Positions 10,955-21,103 of a stretch of 64,000 bases of DNA are shown here, in pieces (position 1 is the stretch's first letter; every line of letters starts with the position of its first letter). Location of the stretch: positions 1,922,001 through 1,986,000 of the forward strand of contig JAGYXB010001569.1 of the NCBI GenBank assembly GCA_022495005.1, written 5' to 3'. This DNA is from Rhyacophila brunnea (taxonomy: Eukaryota > Arthropoda > Insecta > Trichoptera > Rhyacophilidae). The position numbers were made by a program, and so were the translations under genes. Under the pieces are notes generated by a model that worked only from the letters and a program-made list of their open reading frames with translations, searched no databases and was not told the origin of the DNA.

Positions 10955-11374
10955 CAGTCGAACTTGGTTATTACGATCACGGAAATAGCGAGATCTCGGA
11001 TGTAATGTGTAAACATTCGTTGATATTTTAGTTTATGATTTTATCCATACATTTATTCACTTTTATAACGAGCTACTTCTCGGGTATACCGAACAAAACT
11101 GTTAATGTGTCGATCGTTTAAAAACAACATTTTCGACCCTAAGCAATACAATCCAACCGGGCAGTTAACTAGACCGGGTTCGGATTACGTTTATGACACT
11201 AGTTAAGTGTCTAAGTACCTAATTGGTGTTTTCCGATTTTTTATGTTCTATGCTTAAATAGAACGTGGTGCGAAAAATGTTATATAACGATTAAGATAAC
11301 GATATAACAAGTAATGGCTATAAAGAGCAAATTCAGTCGGTCCCATCTTCCTCGTAATAACCAAGTTCGACTTT
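10955..11374. mobile_element. MITE-H (Tc1/pogo-like ends, TA target)
   Basis: Inverted termini CAGTCGAACTTGGTTATTAC and GTAATAACCAAGTTCGACTT, with TA on both sides. A truncated relative occurs at 51,431-51,713. No transposase frame. Confidence 0.7.
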
Positions 11375-11410
11375 ACATTATTATCTACCTACCATGAATA
11401 AGGTCATAAC

Positions 11411-11729
11411 TATGGCCCCCACATCCTGAAGCAGGCCCCCAAACCAGGATCTATGGCGGGGCCCCCTACCTATTGCTAAGATTAATGGCAGTGTAATTGT
11501 CTACAGTAGTATTCCCCAAGTGGTTTCCACATAACCCCAGGGTTATGGGTATTCCGTGTATTTTTAGCGATTTTGAGTTAGCGGCACTCACTGACTTTTT
11601 TACTATTACAGCAAATTTGTGGTGTGTGTGTTTTCTCATTTAACTGGTCGACTTACCACGCCAGGCCCCTTCTAAGCCCGGGCCCCCAGGCAAGGTCTCT
11701 GTCAGCCCCCTTCCCCTCTGGGGGCCATG
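11411..11729. mobile_element. MITE-F (hAT-type)
   Basis: Termini TATGGCCCCCAC and GGGGGCCATG flanked by a perfect 8-bp duplication GTCATAAC (11,403-11,410 and 11,730-11,737). Terminal thirds are GC-rich, the centre AT-rich. Other copies: 16,106-16,675 and 39,611-40,017. Confidence 0.85.
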
Positions 11730-11737
11730 GTCATAAC

Positions 11738-12677
11738 AGATTCTGAAGAATCCCTTCTTCGGCAAATTATTTTCAAAAATGTACGGTCCTCTAAAGCTAA
11801 AAAAAATCAAGATCTCAGAAGAAGTAGTCGATATCAATTCTTGCAATCAAGCGGTCCACAAATAATCTCTCAATTGAATACTTAATCGTTCCTCACATAG
11901 GTATTGTGGTTGTCCGCAATATACATAAAACTACAAAAAAATTAAAGCAATATTGTTAGAAAATATTTAACTAGACTTTAAACAATAAACAACCATAAAA
12001 CAATTTGCGTTTATTAATCAAATGTGTAGCCATATAAAAAAAATAAACTTAGTAATTGGACGTAATGCCAATTTAAAATATAATTGGTATAACAAAAAAA
12101 TACACTTAGTTGCTTGCTTATGAAGGAAAGATGGTGAATTTTCAACATTATATATAATGAATCAAAAAAAATAATTAAAATATGTAACGGAAACTTATTA
12201 CCATCTTAACTAGTTAGAATAGCCCTGCTCGAATGTATTTTTTACTTCACTTTCATTATATGTATGCCCAATATTTATAGAAGAAGGTTTACTTCAACAT
12301 CTTTAGTACCTATCTACATTCCTACATGGTATTGTTTTCAATTTTCTTCTGCGCTTATATTGCCTAACTTACAAATGAATGTATATGGGTAGATACCTAC
12401 ACATTTGAAGGCTTCCGGGTATGAATATTTATATAAATTTGTAATAAATAATGCTAATTTTCTATTTAGCAATATTTCAGTTGTTATTATAAAGTTAATC
12501 AGGTATTTTATGGACGTAGATAACACAGATTTCTATTTTTTATCAATATATTAATAACTTATCTAATTCCGTATTTGTTTGAATAAATGAAATAAAACAA
12601 AGTTTAACTACAGTAGGTTCTTAATTCATTCAACTGAATTAATAACTACTAGTTAAAATCGTCGTAATTAACTAAGA
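11738..12677. other. No gene seen
   Basis: AT-rich sequence, nothing recognised. The 62-codon frame on minus at 12,338-12,526 is not convincing. Confidence 0.5.
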
Positions 12678-12835
12678 TGCCCGTAGCTTCATTGGAAAAG
12701 CATACTTGCCCGAATCCAGCAGATACGGTTTCAAGTCCCGTCGGGTGTCGTATTTTTTTCTACAAAATGTTTTTTCTAGTGTCTATATTATGATGCGTGA
12801 GATGTTTTCAAATTATGTATATTCAATATATAGAA
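12678..12835 (+). repeat. SINE-2, tRNA-like head, diverged copy
   Basis: A tRNA-like segment with B-box-like GGTTTCAAGTCCC, followed by a T-rich tail resembling the tails at 44,180-44,240 and on minus at 58,440-58,400. It does not fold as a clean tRNA, so I call it a SINE relic and not a tRNA gene. Confidence 0.5.
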
Positions 12836-12890
12836 TGTTAAATTCTCAAAACTTGTGTCTTATTCGTTGAATATACCTAAATCCCGCCCA

Positions 12891-13822
12891 ACCCACAATG
12901 GCCGCGTGGTTTAAGCGTTGGCCTATAGTGTCGTAGGACCCAGGTTCGAATCCTGGGTCTGGCAAGTACACATATAGTGTTTCAATTTATGTGTCAGTCA
13001 GAGTGTGGACCTAATAGGTTGAGAAAGTGGCTAACATCCATTTCTCGTAAATAAAAAATCTGTAAATAAAAACCTCCACTCTGTGGAGGCCCATATATTA
13101 TGATCTTATCAGGATCAAAAATATCTTACATAATACATTGGAATTCTGGGGAACGAGAACGCAGACAGCCTTGCAAAAACAGCAACTCTTGAGAGGAGCA
13201 TTGATAAACTCCCGATACCGTATACTTACAGACTTTTTTGAAACATTCAAGAAAATAGCCAAAACTGAAACAGATAATTTATTAAAAGAACAAGGTCTAA
13301 CAAAAGGGAAAAAGTACTTTCAAAGTTATTATAATTCTGAAACCAAACCATGGTATACCAATAAAATGCTAAATAGGGAAACAATTGTCACAATCAATCG
13401 CTGTAGAGTGGACCATTATAATCTTGCCTCATCCCTGGCTCGCTTGGGTATAATAAATGACCCTGGGTGCCGGTGCGGAAGTGAGACTGAAGATGTTAAC
13501 CACGTTGTTTGGCAATGTTCTCTGTATGATACCCAGAGACAGCGGCTTCTTAAAGATTTAAGTAAACAAAAGTACCAATTGCCACTGGATCTTGCGATAT
13601 TTTTGGCTCGGCCGAATATCAAGGCGTTCCAGTGTGTCCAAATGTTTCTGAGTGAGTGTGGCCTATAAGTTTAAACTGTTTTTTTTTTCTTCTTTTTTTT
13701 CCTCTCCTGTAAATTTGTATTGTAATAACTGTGTGAGTAATTATTCTAATACTATGTATTAATAGTGTATGTTAAAAAGTAAAGCTAAATAAGCTATAAA
13801 AAAAAAATCGGACACGGTCGGA
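12891..13822 (+). repeat. SINE-1 (tRNA-derived), interrupted by a retroelement
   Basis: Head with A-box-like TGGCCGCGTGG and B-box GGTTCGAATCC (12,891-12,965), then the family body to 13,112 ending GATCTTATCAGGATC. The expected tail, CGGACACGGTCGG, appears only at 13,809, after about 695 bp of non-LTR retroelement ending in nine A. Six other SINE-1 copies occur in the window, five of them carrying the 5' tRNA-like part. Confidence 0.75.
13113..13807 (+). pseudogene. 5'-truncated non-LTR retrotransposon, RNase H/Cys-rich C-terminus
   Basis: From 13,140 one frame reads GILGNENADSLAKTA, the conserved RNase H GNE-x-AD-x-LAK motif. After a one-base frame slip near 13,220-13,235 the second frame continues for about 145 codons to the stop at 13,666-13,668. 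It contains CRCGSETEDVNHVVWQC, the Cys/His motif that ends many I/R1/Jockey-type ORF2 proteins. A 3' untranslated part and short poly(A) follow. It is a dead fragment of a reverse transcriptase polyprotein, not a host gene. Confidence 0.8.
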
Positions 13823-14009
13823 ACAGAACAAATCCATTATATTTTATAGATATTGTCATTATTTAACTGGTTTAAACTTTGTCGATGATCCTTTCAAATC
13901 TTTTGACGAATCCATTGTGTCATCTTCACCAAAGAAAATCGCTGCAGACTTTAATCAAATTTGATAAAACATACATTGAAAAAATTGTACGAAACAAACG
14001 TAAGACCAA

Positions 14010-14530
14010 CGGTTACATATAGATTGTACGTTTTACATTCCACTGATGCACAATTCGCGTTGAGCTTTTTTATCGGAAAGAGATGACCGTATACTATACG
14101 GTCTCCAATTTTATTAGATTCAATATAAACATTAATTCAACTTAATAGTTCATAGCCGATTTTGGCAAAATTCATAAATTCAAGAATGAAAACTTAACCT
14201 AACCTAACCTGCCCTAATCTAACATAACCTAACTTAACCTAACCTAACAAATAATCCAGTATATCGGCTATTTTCAAAATTTGTTTGCCGCTGGCTTCCT
14301 GTAAACCGATAAGAACCGTGTTTTATTTAGACATGACTTTTATCTCAGTACCTACTATACGACTCATAGAGGTTGCCCATCAGGTGTCCATTAGATATAA
14401 TTAGCATGTTATTTAAATGTGATAATTAAATATTAATTAAAAGATCCGCAGCGAATAGGTTACGACCATAATATATTATTTCCGATACAATATTTCACTG
14501 TGAACTGCATACGTACAAATTTTCGAACAC
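14010..14530. mobile_element. MITE-B copy with telomere-like CCTAA repeats
   Basis: Starts GGTTACATATAGATTGTACG; contains TACGGTCTCCAATTTTATTAG and a patch of degenerate CCTAA units at about 14,197-14,250 (complement of the insect TTAGG motif). Contains about 60 bp of extra sequence near 14,370-14,450 relative to other copies. Confidence 0.7.
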
Positions 14531-14992
14531 GACATTATTATATCTACTGTTGATTTAGTTTAATGTAGTCAACGAACAAAATGTTGATTTGGTAAGTAAA
14601 TCGCTATTTAATTGTTGGACAATTATTACTTATTATCTATTACTGTAACTACATTGTACCACTGTTATTACTGCAAAAAAAATCGATAAATTTGTACATT
14701 CTACTGCGGTCTCACTCCATTAGAAAGGATTTCAAATTAAATTATAACGATAGCCTTTCACTCAGCTGTCTGTACCTAGACGAAATAAAAACATAGCGCC
14801 TTAAGCATAAAAATATCATAGATAATTTAATTATTTGTTTGTTTTTGGGAACATGGGAAAAAACGTTATATCCGGACGATAAATGATCTAAATTTATTAA
14901 CCTGTAGCCGTACACAATATCGATGTTCTAATGTCAATACCCCGTATCTGACCTATATGACGAAAATGCATTTTTGATGTATTGAAAACAAG

Positions 14993-15597
14993 AATAATTA
15001 CAAGATAAAAAGAACTTTTTAAATACCACGTTTTTAAATTTTGTGTTGAATCATATAAACTTGACAATTATATTAATAATTTAGGACAAATAAGGCAATT
15101 GTCAACAAATCATTTTTTTTGCTATGTTGCAACAAACAAGTATAGAATACTGAAAAGTCATTTTGATTTCCATAGTAACGCACGTATATATTAATCATTT
15201 AGTTGCTAGGACCACCCCCTTAGCAACCAATTATAGTGGATTGGATTACGGATTTCTTCCGAAATAACTTTTTATACAAAACAGAATTAACTGAAAATGA
15301 ATTCAATTCTACTTAACGATGGCTAAAGGTATCAGAAGAATGCAATGGCATCGTGTCCTGATATATTATAAAAGTTTCAAATGTCGGGAAGTTAGTTAAC
15401 GCTTTCGCTGCTGAAGAGATAATGAGATTTTAATTGCCCCCTTTAAAATGCACGTTAATTACATCGATCGGCCGCCTGGCCATTACGCGCCGTGCGCGTC
15501 TTCCGCGTCCAAAGTATTAAAAATCGATTGCAAGATTTGTACTGGATAAACAACCACCGGACAAACAAGAATATGAACTAATAAAAACGTGGTAAAA
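14993..15597. mobile_element. MITE-E copy with an internal GC-rich insertion
   Basis: Matches 4,496-4,969 at both ends (TACCACGTTTTTAAATTTT near 15,024; AATAAAAACGTGGTA at the end). Between about 15,405 and 15,525 it carries extra GC-rich sequence with many CG dinucleotides that is absent from the other copies. Confidence 0.7.
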
Positions 15598-16105
15598 ATA
15601 CTGCCCATCGACTGCGAAATTCCCATATCCGTAGTAAGTTATTTTAATAAAAATGATACAGCCATTTTAGGAATTTCCCATATCTGAACATTGCAGGAAT
15701 AAACGTGTAATAGCCCGTTGTAATAACCTATAAGCTGTCAAGCGTGTTGCATGGCGTGTGTTGAATTCAGCTTCAAAACGTCACTTTCGAATTATTTAAA
15801 AGGTAAAACAGTAAGTAATATAACAAATTTGGATGGATATCTTTATTAATGTGACATTTTATTGGATGTTATCGTTATATTAGGCATTATGTGCTTTGCT
15901 TTTCCACTTTTTACGTTACGGGTTATTGGCATGCTATGTAGTTACAACATGTATGAACTATTAACAGTCAGATACGTGACATTAAATATTTAGTTTTTTT
16001 AGCTTCCTGCACAATTTGTAAAAAAGTCCCTTACGGGATATTAACATTAGGCCATCGATATGTATTTTAAATTAATACTGCTTTACACACTACAAGGGTA
16101 TTGGT

Positions 16106-16675
16106 CATGGCCACCACAAGAGGAGGCCTGGGCTCAGGGAGGGCCCGGTGTGGCGAGTCAACCAGATAAGTGAGATAAACACACATGACAAATTTGCTCT
16201 AATAGTAAAAAAAGTTGCCTGCGACGCTAGTGACCATTAACAATTTAAAATATGTGATTAGATATGTGATACAATTTTTGATTATTGTGTATCGATTCTT
16301 GGATACCGGTTGTATTAAAAATCACTAAAAATACACTGAATACCCTTAAATATAACCAATTAATACCATTTAGAATACGCTGCTGTAGAGCGTCACACCG
16401 CCTTTAACCTTGGCGATAGTTAGGTGGGCCCACTTCAGTATATGGGGCCAAAGCAGGGCTCGAAATGGACCGGAACGCACCGGAGCGCCGTTCCGATTAA
16501 TAAAATCTCGTCGGAAAATAATTTGACCGTCTGAGCTAGATCGGCCATAGAACAAAAAAAACCTAACACTTATTTTTATAAAATACTCATAAATTTAGAT
16601 AACTATGTTAATATTTTTGTAAAATCATCGAGCGCTCCGGTTCGTAAAATTTTCCATTTCGAGCGCTGGGCCAAA
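16106..16675. mobile_element. MITE-F (hAT-type) carrying nested MITE-A
   Basis: Begins CATGGCCACCACAAG; the right terminus TATATGGGGCCAAA is split by MITE-A. 8-bp flanks GTATTGGT (16,098-16,105) and GTATTGGG (16,676-16,683), 7 of 8 identical. Confidence 0.8.
16454..16668. mobile_element. MITE-A (hAT-type), nested in MITE-F
   Basis: Termini CAGGGCTCGAAATGGAC and CCATTTCGAGCGCTG. Perfect 8-bp duplication GGCCAAAG at 16,446-16,453 and 16,669-16,676. This copy clearly fixes the element's ends. Confidence 0.92.
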
Positions 16676-16683
16676 GTATTGGG

Positions 16684-17919
16684 TACCAATTACAGTAGGT
16701 ACCCAGAGAAATAAAATATTACAGAAACATACACGCTTGACAAAGCATATTATAAGTATTGTGACTTCAATGTAATATACTAATAAAATTATGCAACAAA
16801 GGGAGTATTTTCAACAAGGTTCAAAATGTGCTACGGGATGGGAGCATCAGTTTGATTTTAACATTATAAACACCAAGAACAACGACATTACACACTTTTC
16901 TCCGTAGCGGCAGCCCGTGCAAGTAGGCGATATGCACCGTGACATGCACCTCAATGTGGGTTGCGGGTTATATTGTGCTTTTATGATGGAACTGGCTCTC
17001 ACTGGGTAACCTTAGGTTGAGAAGCCATTGATTTGCAAACTGGACTAGGAAACCCGCTAAAAACATACATATATCAATGTTGTACAATATTCTACCTAAA
17101 TACGTGTAATTAATATTTCCATGTCGTTTTCATACAAGTTTTGCAAATGACAATGTAGTCTTTTCAAAAGACTAACAGGTCAGAATACAGGAGATTGCTC
17201 GGTACTTGCCGGCGTATTTACCCCATTAGGCGTATGACCAGGGAATTCATAAATAATGTGAACTGAACGGGTAAGGCGATAGCAGGTAACCGACTCGAGT
17301 AAGGAAGAATCCGGATTAGACACACGTGTCAAGAATACGTTTTACGTCGAATACTGAAAACTGCTCTCGGCTTATGCATTTACGCTCATTTAATGTTGGT
17401 GTATTACACACACTATTGCACGTGCATAATGCATGCTTCATTTTCGTAGGACACTCAACATTCAAAACCGTGCATCAATATGCGGGGTATTGAATATAGC
17501 CTATCGGTATTCTCTTTATTATCTGTTCTGTGCGTATGACATTTAGAATTCAAACTTCAAATTTATTTATTTACACAACGAATAATAAGTAATTGGTATT
17601 ATATACTATGTACATGCAGTGTGATAAAAAATGGTACAGAGTGATGGGTATATGATATATGTATGTGACAAGGAAGTTATAATACAGGTGAGCTAAATAG
17701 ATAATATCTTAAGAAAATATTATACAATACCATTCACACCGACTTACTAAATATGACTAACAAAAAACCGAACAATCCATAGTAAAAGTAGTTTCTAAAA
17801 GCAAATTTAACGTCCCTAATCTGAGCACACAGAAAATACATTCACTTGATTTTGTCTCAGGCTTTTGTCATTTTTAACCGGGCACCTCCTGCACCTATGG
17901 GATATCGTGTCAATGAAAT
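16684..17919. other. No gene seen
   Basis: About 1.2 kb. A moderately GC-rich block at 16,890-17,040 and another at 17,200-17,340 have no recognised coding motif. They may be older repeat relics. Confidence 0.45.
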
Positions 17920-18262
17920 TCACTTCACCGTGAAATGTTGTATCGGAAATATATGGCCGCGTATTAAAGACCGTCAAACACAGCGCTCGAAATGGACCGG
18001 AGCGCACCGGAGCGCCGTTCCGGTTCGTGAAATCGGTAAAATTATCGCTCCGCCTCGTGGAAAAATAATTTGACGGTCTGAGCTAGATAGGTCATAATAT
18101 ACAAAAAAATCGAACACTATTTTTTATACAATACTCTAATTAGTGTAATTTGATAATTAGGAGTAATGTTAATATATTCAAAAAATTGTCGAGCGTTCCG
18201 GTTCGTTAACTTTTCCATTTCGAGCGCTGGCAAACCTCTTTGGGTCGTATAGTACTGACAAA
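17920..18262. mobile_element. MITE-B fragment split by MITE-A
   Basis: 17,920-17,980 (CACTTCACCGTGAAATGTTG, AAAGACCGTCAAAC) and 18,230-18,262 (CAAACCTCTTTGGGTCGTAT) join into the family sequence once MITE-A is removed. Confidence 0.75.
17981..18229. mobile_element. MITE-A (hAT-type), nested in MITE-B
   Basis: Near-consensus ends CAGCGCTCGAAATGGACC and CCATTTCGAGCGCTG. The flanking CAAAC repeat is a decayed target duplication. Confidence 0.88.
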
Positions 18263-18372
18263 TTTGGGGGCGTTCCTCATTTTAAAAGTTGAAGTGTGAT
18301 TGGTTTCATTAGAGGTGATTGTTTGTTCACAGTTTTAACACGTGGACAATAATTTCTTGTTCGACTACCTAA
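18263..18372. repeat. Repeat T fragment
   Basis: Shares GGGGGCGTTCCTCATTT and CACAGTTTTAACACGTG blocks with 25,495-25,735 and 58,915-59,115. Nature unknown. Confidence 0.6.
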
Positions 18373-18483
18373 TGAATTTCCAGATAATTTGTAACTAAAA
18401 ATGAAAGGCGAAGGCATTATATGTCTGCATAAAGGCGGTACTTTTCCTATGTACGTTATCACTGCTGCACATTATGTACCTCT

Positions 18484-19071
18484 CAGTAGCGAAGAGTGGA
18501 GGTAGCCTTTTAAGATCCGCTATAATTAGTGCACATTAAATTTTGTTAGTCATACATATTTGTTTTTATTGAACAAAGACTACAATTTACAGATGGTGTT
18601 GGTTAGTTTTTAAAAATTACTTAAACCCTGCCAAAACCAAAACATAATAGTTTTGGTATACTTCAGGCGATACGACAAAATTGAGCACACTTTTCCATTC
18701 ATACTTATTTGTTTTCGTTGGATCAAGATTAAGTAGATAATTATTACACAATATATTGTTGGTTCATTTTTTTAATTAAGCCCTATTCCAAACAATAATA
18801 GATAAAAAATATTATTCTACCTATAAAATATCTAAAGTTATGTATGATTTAATTGCATAATTTTAGATATTGTATAGATATTCGAGTATTTTTTTACTAT
18901 TATCTATTATGGCTTGGTTTTCGCAAGGTTTAATTGATTTTTTTAAAACCAACCAACACCCTCTGTAAAATGTTGTCTTAGTTCAATAAAAACGAATACG
19001 TAAGACTTACAAAGTCTAATGTGCACTATTTATGGTGGATCTGAATAGCATACTTCCACTCTTCGCCACTG
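18484..19071. mobile_element. MITE-C (hAT-type), full-length fold-back
   Basis: The two halves are reverse complements (CAGTAGCGAAGAGTGGAGG at left, CCACTCTTCGCCACTG at right, ATTTTAGATATT near the centre). 8-bp flanks GTACCTCT and GTACCTAT (7 of 8). Noncoding; a transcript would form a hairpin of about 290 bp per arm. Confidence 0.88.
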
Positions 19072-19771
19072 GTACCTATCCTAACTAAATTACTAAATCA
19101 TTTAAAATTAGTAAGGTATGTTATTTTTTTAAACTGGCATTACCACTTCTTTCTAAACGGGAAATAGCTACATATTGATCATCTATCTGATAATGTAGAA
19201 AATATGTTATACTAAATGTTTTTTTATCTGTCGACACACACTTAACATGATTGATACGATATAAAAACGGAAGATTCCATTTAATATGTTGGATTGCGAT
19301 GTTGATCAGTAGGTATTTTAGACATAATGCGTTATAACAAGCGGTCGTTGCATCGCTAACAGTCAAGTGGTTCTTAAACATTACGTGCTGAATATTTTAA
19401 CTTTATGCCTGCTCCAATGATATTATATTACCGGATTTTATTTATTTTATTTTATTTTATTTGGGAAACCTCACAGTCGACATTGAAAGTACATATTACA
19501 ACTTTTTACATAATATACAAGGACGAATAATGGGTTTCTACATTTATTATTACATTTATATTAAACTAAAACAATGTGAGATAGAAGAAACAACTTTAAA
19601 ATAAGTATATAATATAAGGTATGTGTTTACGTGCGTGTGTATATATGGGTGAGAGTGCGTGGGAGTAGGCTTTGGTATTTATTGCGGTAGTGTGAAGTTA
19701 GTTTTGTATGTTTTTTCGCAAATTGTTTTTGTGAATGTGTCAAATGTTAGGTGTAAAATGTCTGTATCGCT
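19072..19771. other. No gene; TTTTA microsatellite
   Basis: Unassigned AT-rich DNA with a short (TTTTA)n tract at about 19,437-19,460. The sequence after it (GGGAAACCTCACAG) resembles the 3' end of a retroelement but I cannot assign it. Confidence 0.45.
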
Positions 19772-20130
19772 GAAAATCGCACGAAGGATCGCACAACAAA
19801 ACTCTTCTCGTCTACAACGTAACGAATACGTCGATATGACGTCATCGTTATTCACAAAATACACGTTGCAAAATGGAGCTCCGCAGATTGGTCGAATGCA
19901 ACTTTTTATTTTGAAAAAAAAACATTTAGTGCTGCTATCGACAAATCGCATGCGTCTCGGGCTGCGAGTCGAAGACGCCAGAACTCATAAGCACACATAT
20001 GAATTGGTCATTCCTATACCAGCTCACCGGTCGCCGTATCCAAATATTTATACGTTTTGAGAGATTATGCGCAACTGTCGCTAAGTAGATGTGCGCAGTC
20101 TTCATATGCAACATCGGAGCGTCATTCTTT
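19772..20130. mobile_element. MITE-N copy (ends decayed)
   Basis: Carries the N core (AATACGTCGATATGACGTCATC, GGAGCTCCGCAGATTGGTCG, TCGGGCTGCGAGTCGAAGACG) shared with 30,998-31,375 and 32,959-33,262. The 133-codon open frame through it is incidental: the same repeat is stopped or shifted in the other copies. Confidence 0.65.
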
Positions 20131-20960
20131 GAAGGTTTGATTTGATGTGAAGTTTCTGGTTGTCAAATGTGATACCTACGTGAACTTAACTAATCCTTTG
20201 GCAAGTTCATCAGGTTATTTGGTCGAGTGAGTCATCTTATTTTGTTAATCTGTTTTCGTGTACCGTTTGAAGTATTCTCTGTTATTATTGATTAATCTCT
20301 GTGAACTCTAAATAAGAAATGTTTCTATGTGTATTAACTATGGTAATTTTATTTTGTAGAAGAGCTAAAAAAGCTCCCGTGCATGGATTGTGGAAGATTG
20401 TTTTTCTTTTAACAGAAAACCCTAAGACGTATTGTTTGATAAGAAAGTTTTAAAAACTTTTGTTTAAATATTTTGTATGCGGCCTAAAAGAAATCCTGTT
20501 CGCTTGATGTGGCCAAGTAAAGTTGAATGCTGCACAGTTTGACAAGCTTCGTCGATCTATTAAACCTATTTCACGCGGTCTGATTTTGCATTGAAACAAA
20601 AATATTCATGGCATAATACATTTTTTACTTATTTGAAATATTTCTTTATCATTATTCATGATCAAACAAAATGGAAAGGCTTCCGAGAATGCTGGGCGAA
20701 CACCGTAGCGTGGTGTAAGTGTAAATCAAAACAAATCGATTTAGCAGTACCTAACTTAATAATTGTATTATTATTTGTAAGAATATAATTTAGATTATAT
20801 AGTTGTACATAAGACCAGCGCAACACTAGTAGCTAGTATGGTACGACAGTTCTCATAAATGTTGTGTTCCCTGCCCTCGTTGTTTTGCCCGTCGCTAAGT
20901 AAGAAGATAATAATACCTGTGTCGGAAATGAATTCACTCTAATAATATGTATTTCCATTT

Positions 20961-20968
20961 GTCCACAG
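20961..20968 (+). promoter_or_regulatory. Splice acceptor before the ZP start codon
   Basis: ATTTCCATTTGTCCACAG gives a good polypyrimidine/AG acceptor nine bases before the ATG at 20,977. This implies at least one upstream noncoding exon, not located; the GC-rich island near 10.6 kb is one candidate. Confidence 0.6.
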
Positions 20969-20976
20969 TTTACAAA

Positions 20977-21103
20977 ATGTTCACCAGAAGAAAAGACGCG
21001 GTGCAGTCGAGGAGTGGCTTTGCCTTCCCAACGATGGCGATAGCTCTTCATTTTCTCTTCATCTTGCCATTTGCCATTACGGCGCAGCTTCCCCACTCTC
21101 ATG
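20977..21103 (+). CDS. ZP gene coding exon 1: signal peptide
   Basis: Residues 1-42 plus one base. A basic N-terminus (MFTRRKD) precedes the hydrophobic core MAIALHFLFILPFAITA, with likely cleavage after Ala36. Met20 is a possible alternative start. Donor G|GTAAGTA. Confidence 0.85.

Noticed and set aside
19659..20060. 133-codon open frame
   Set aside because: It lies over MITE-N; the same DNA is frameshifted and stopped in two other copies and no domain is recognisable.
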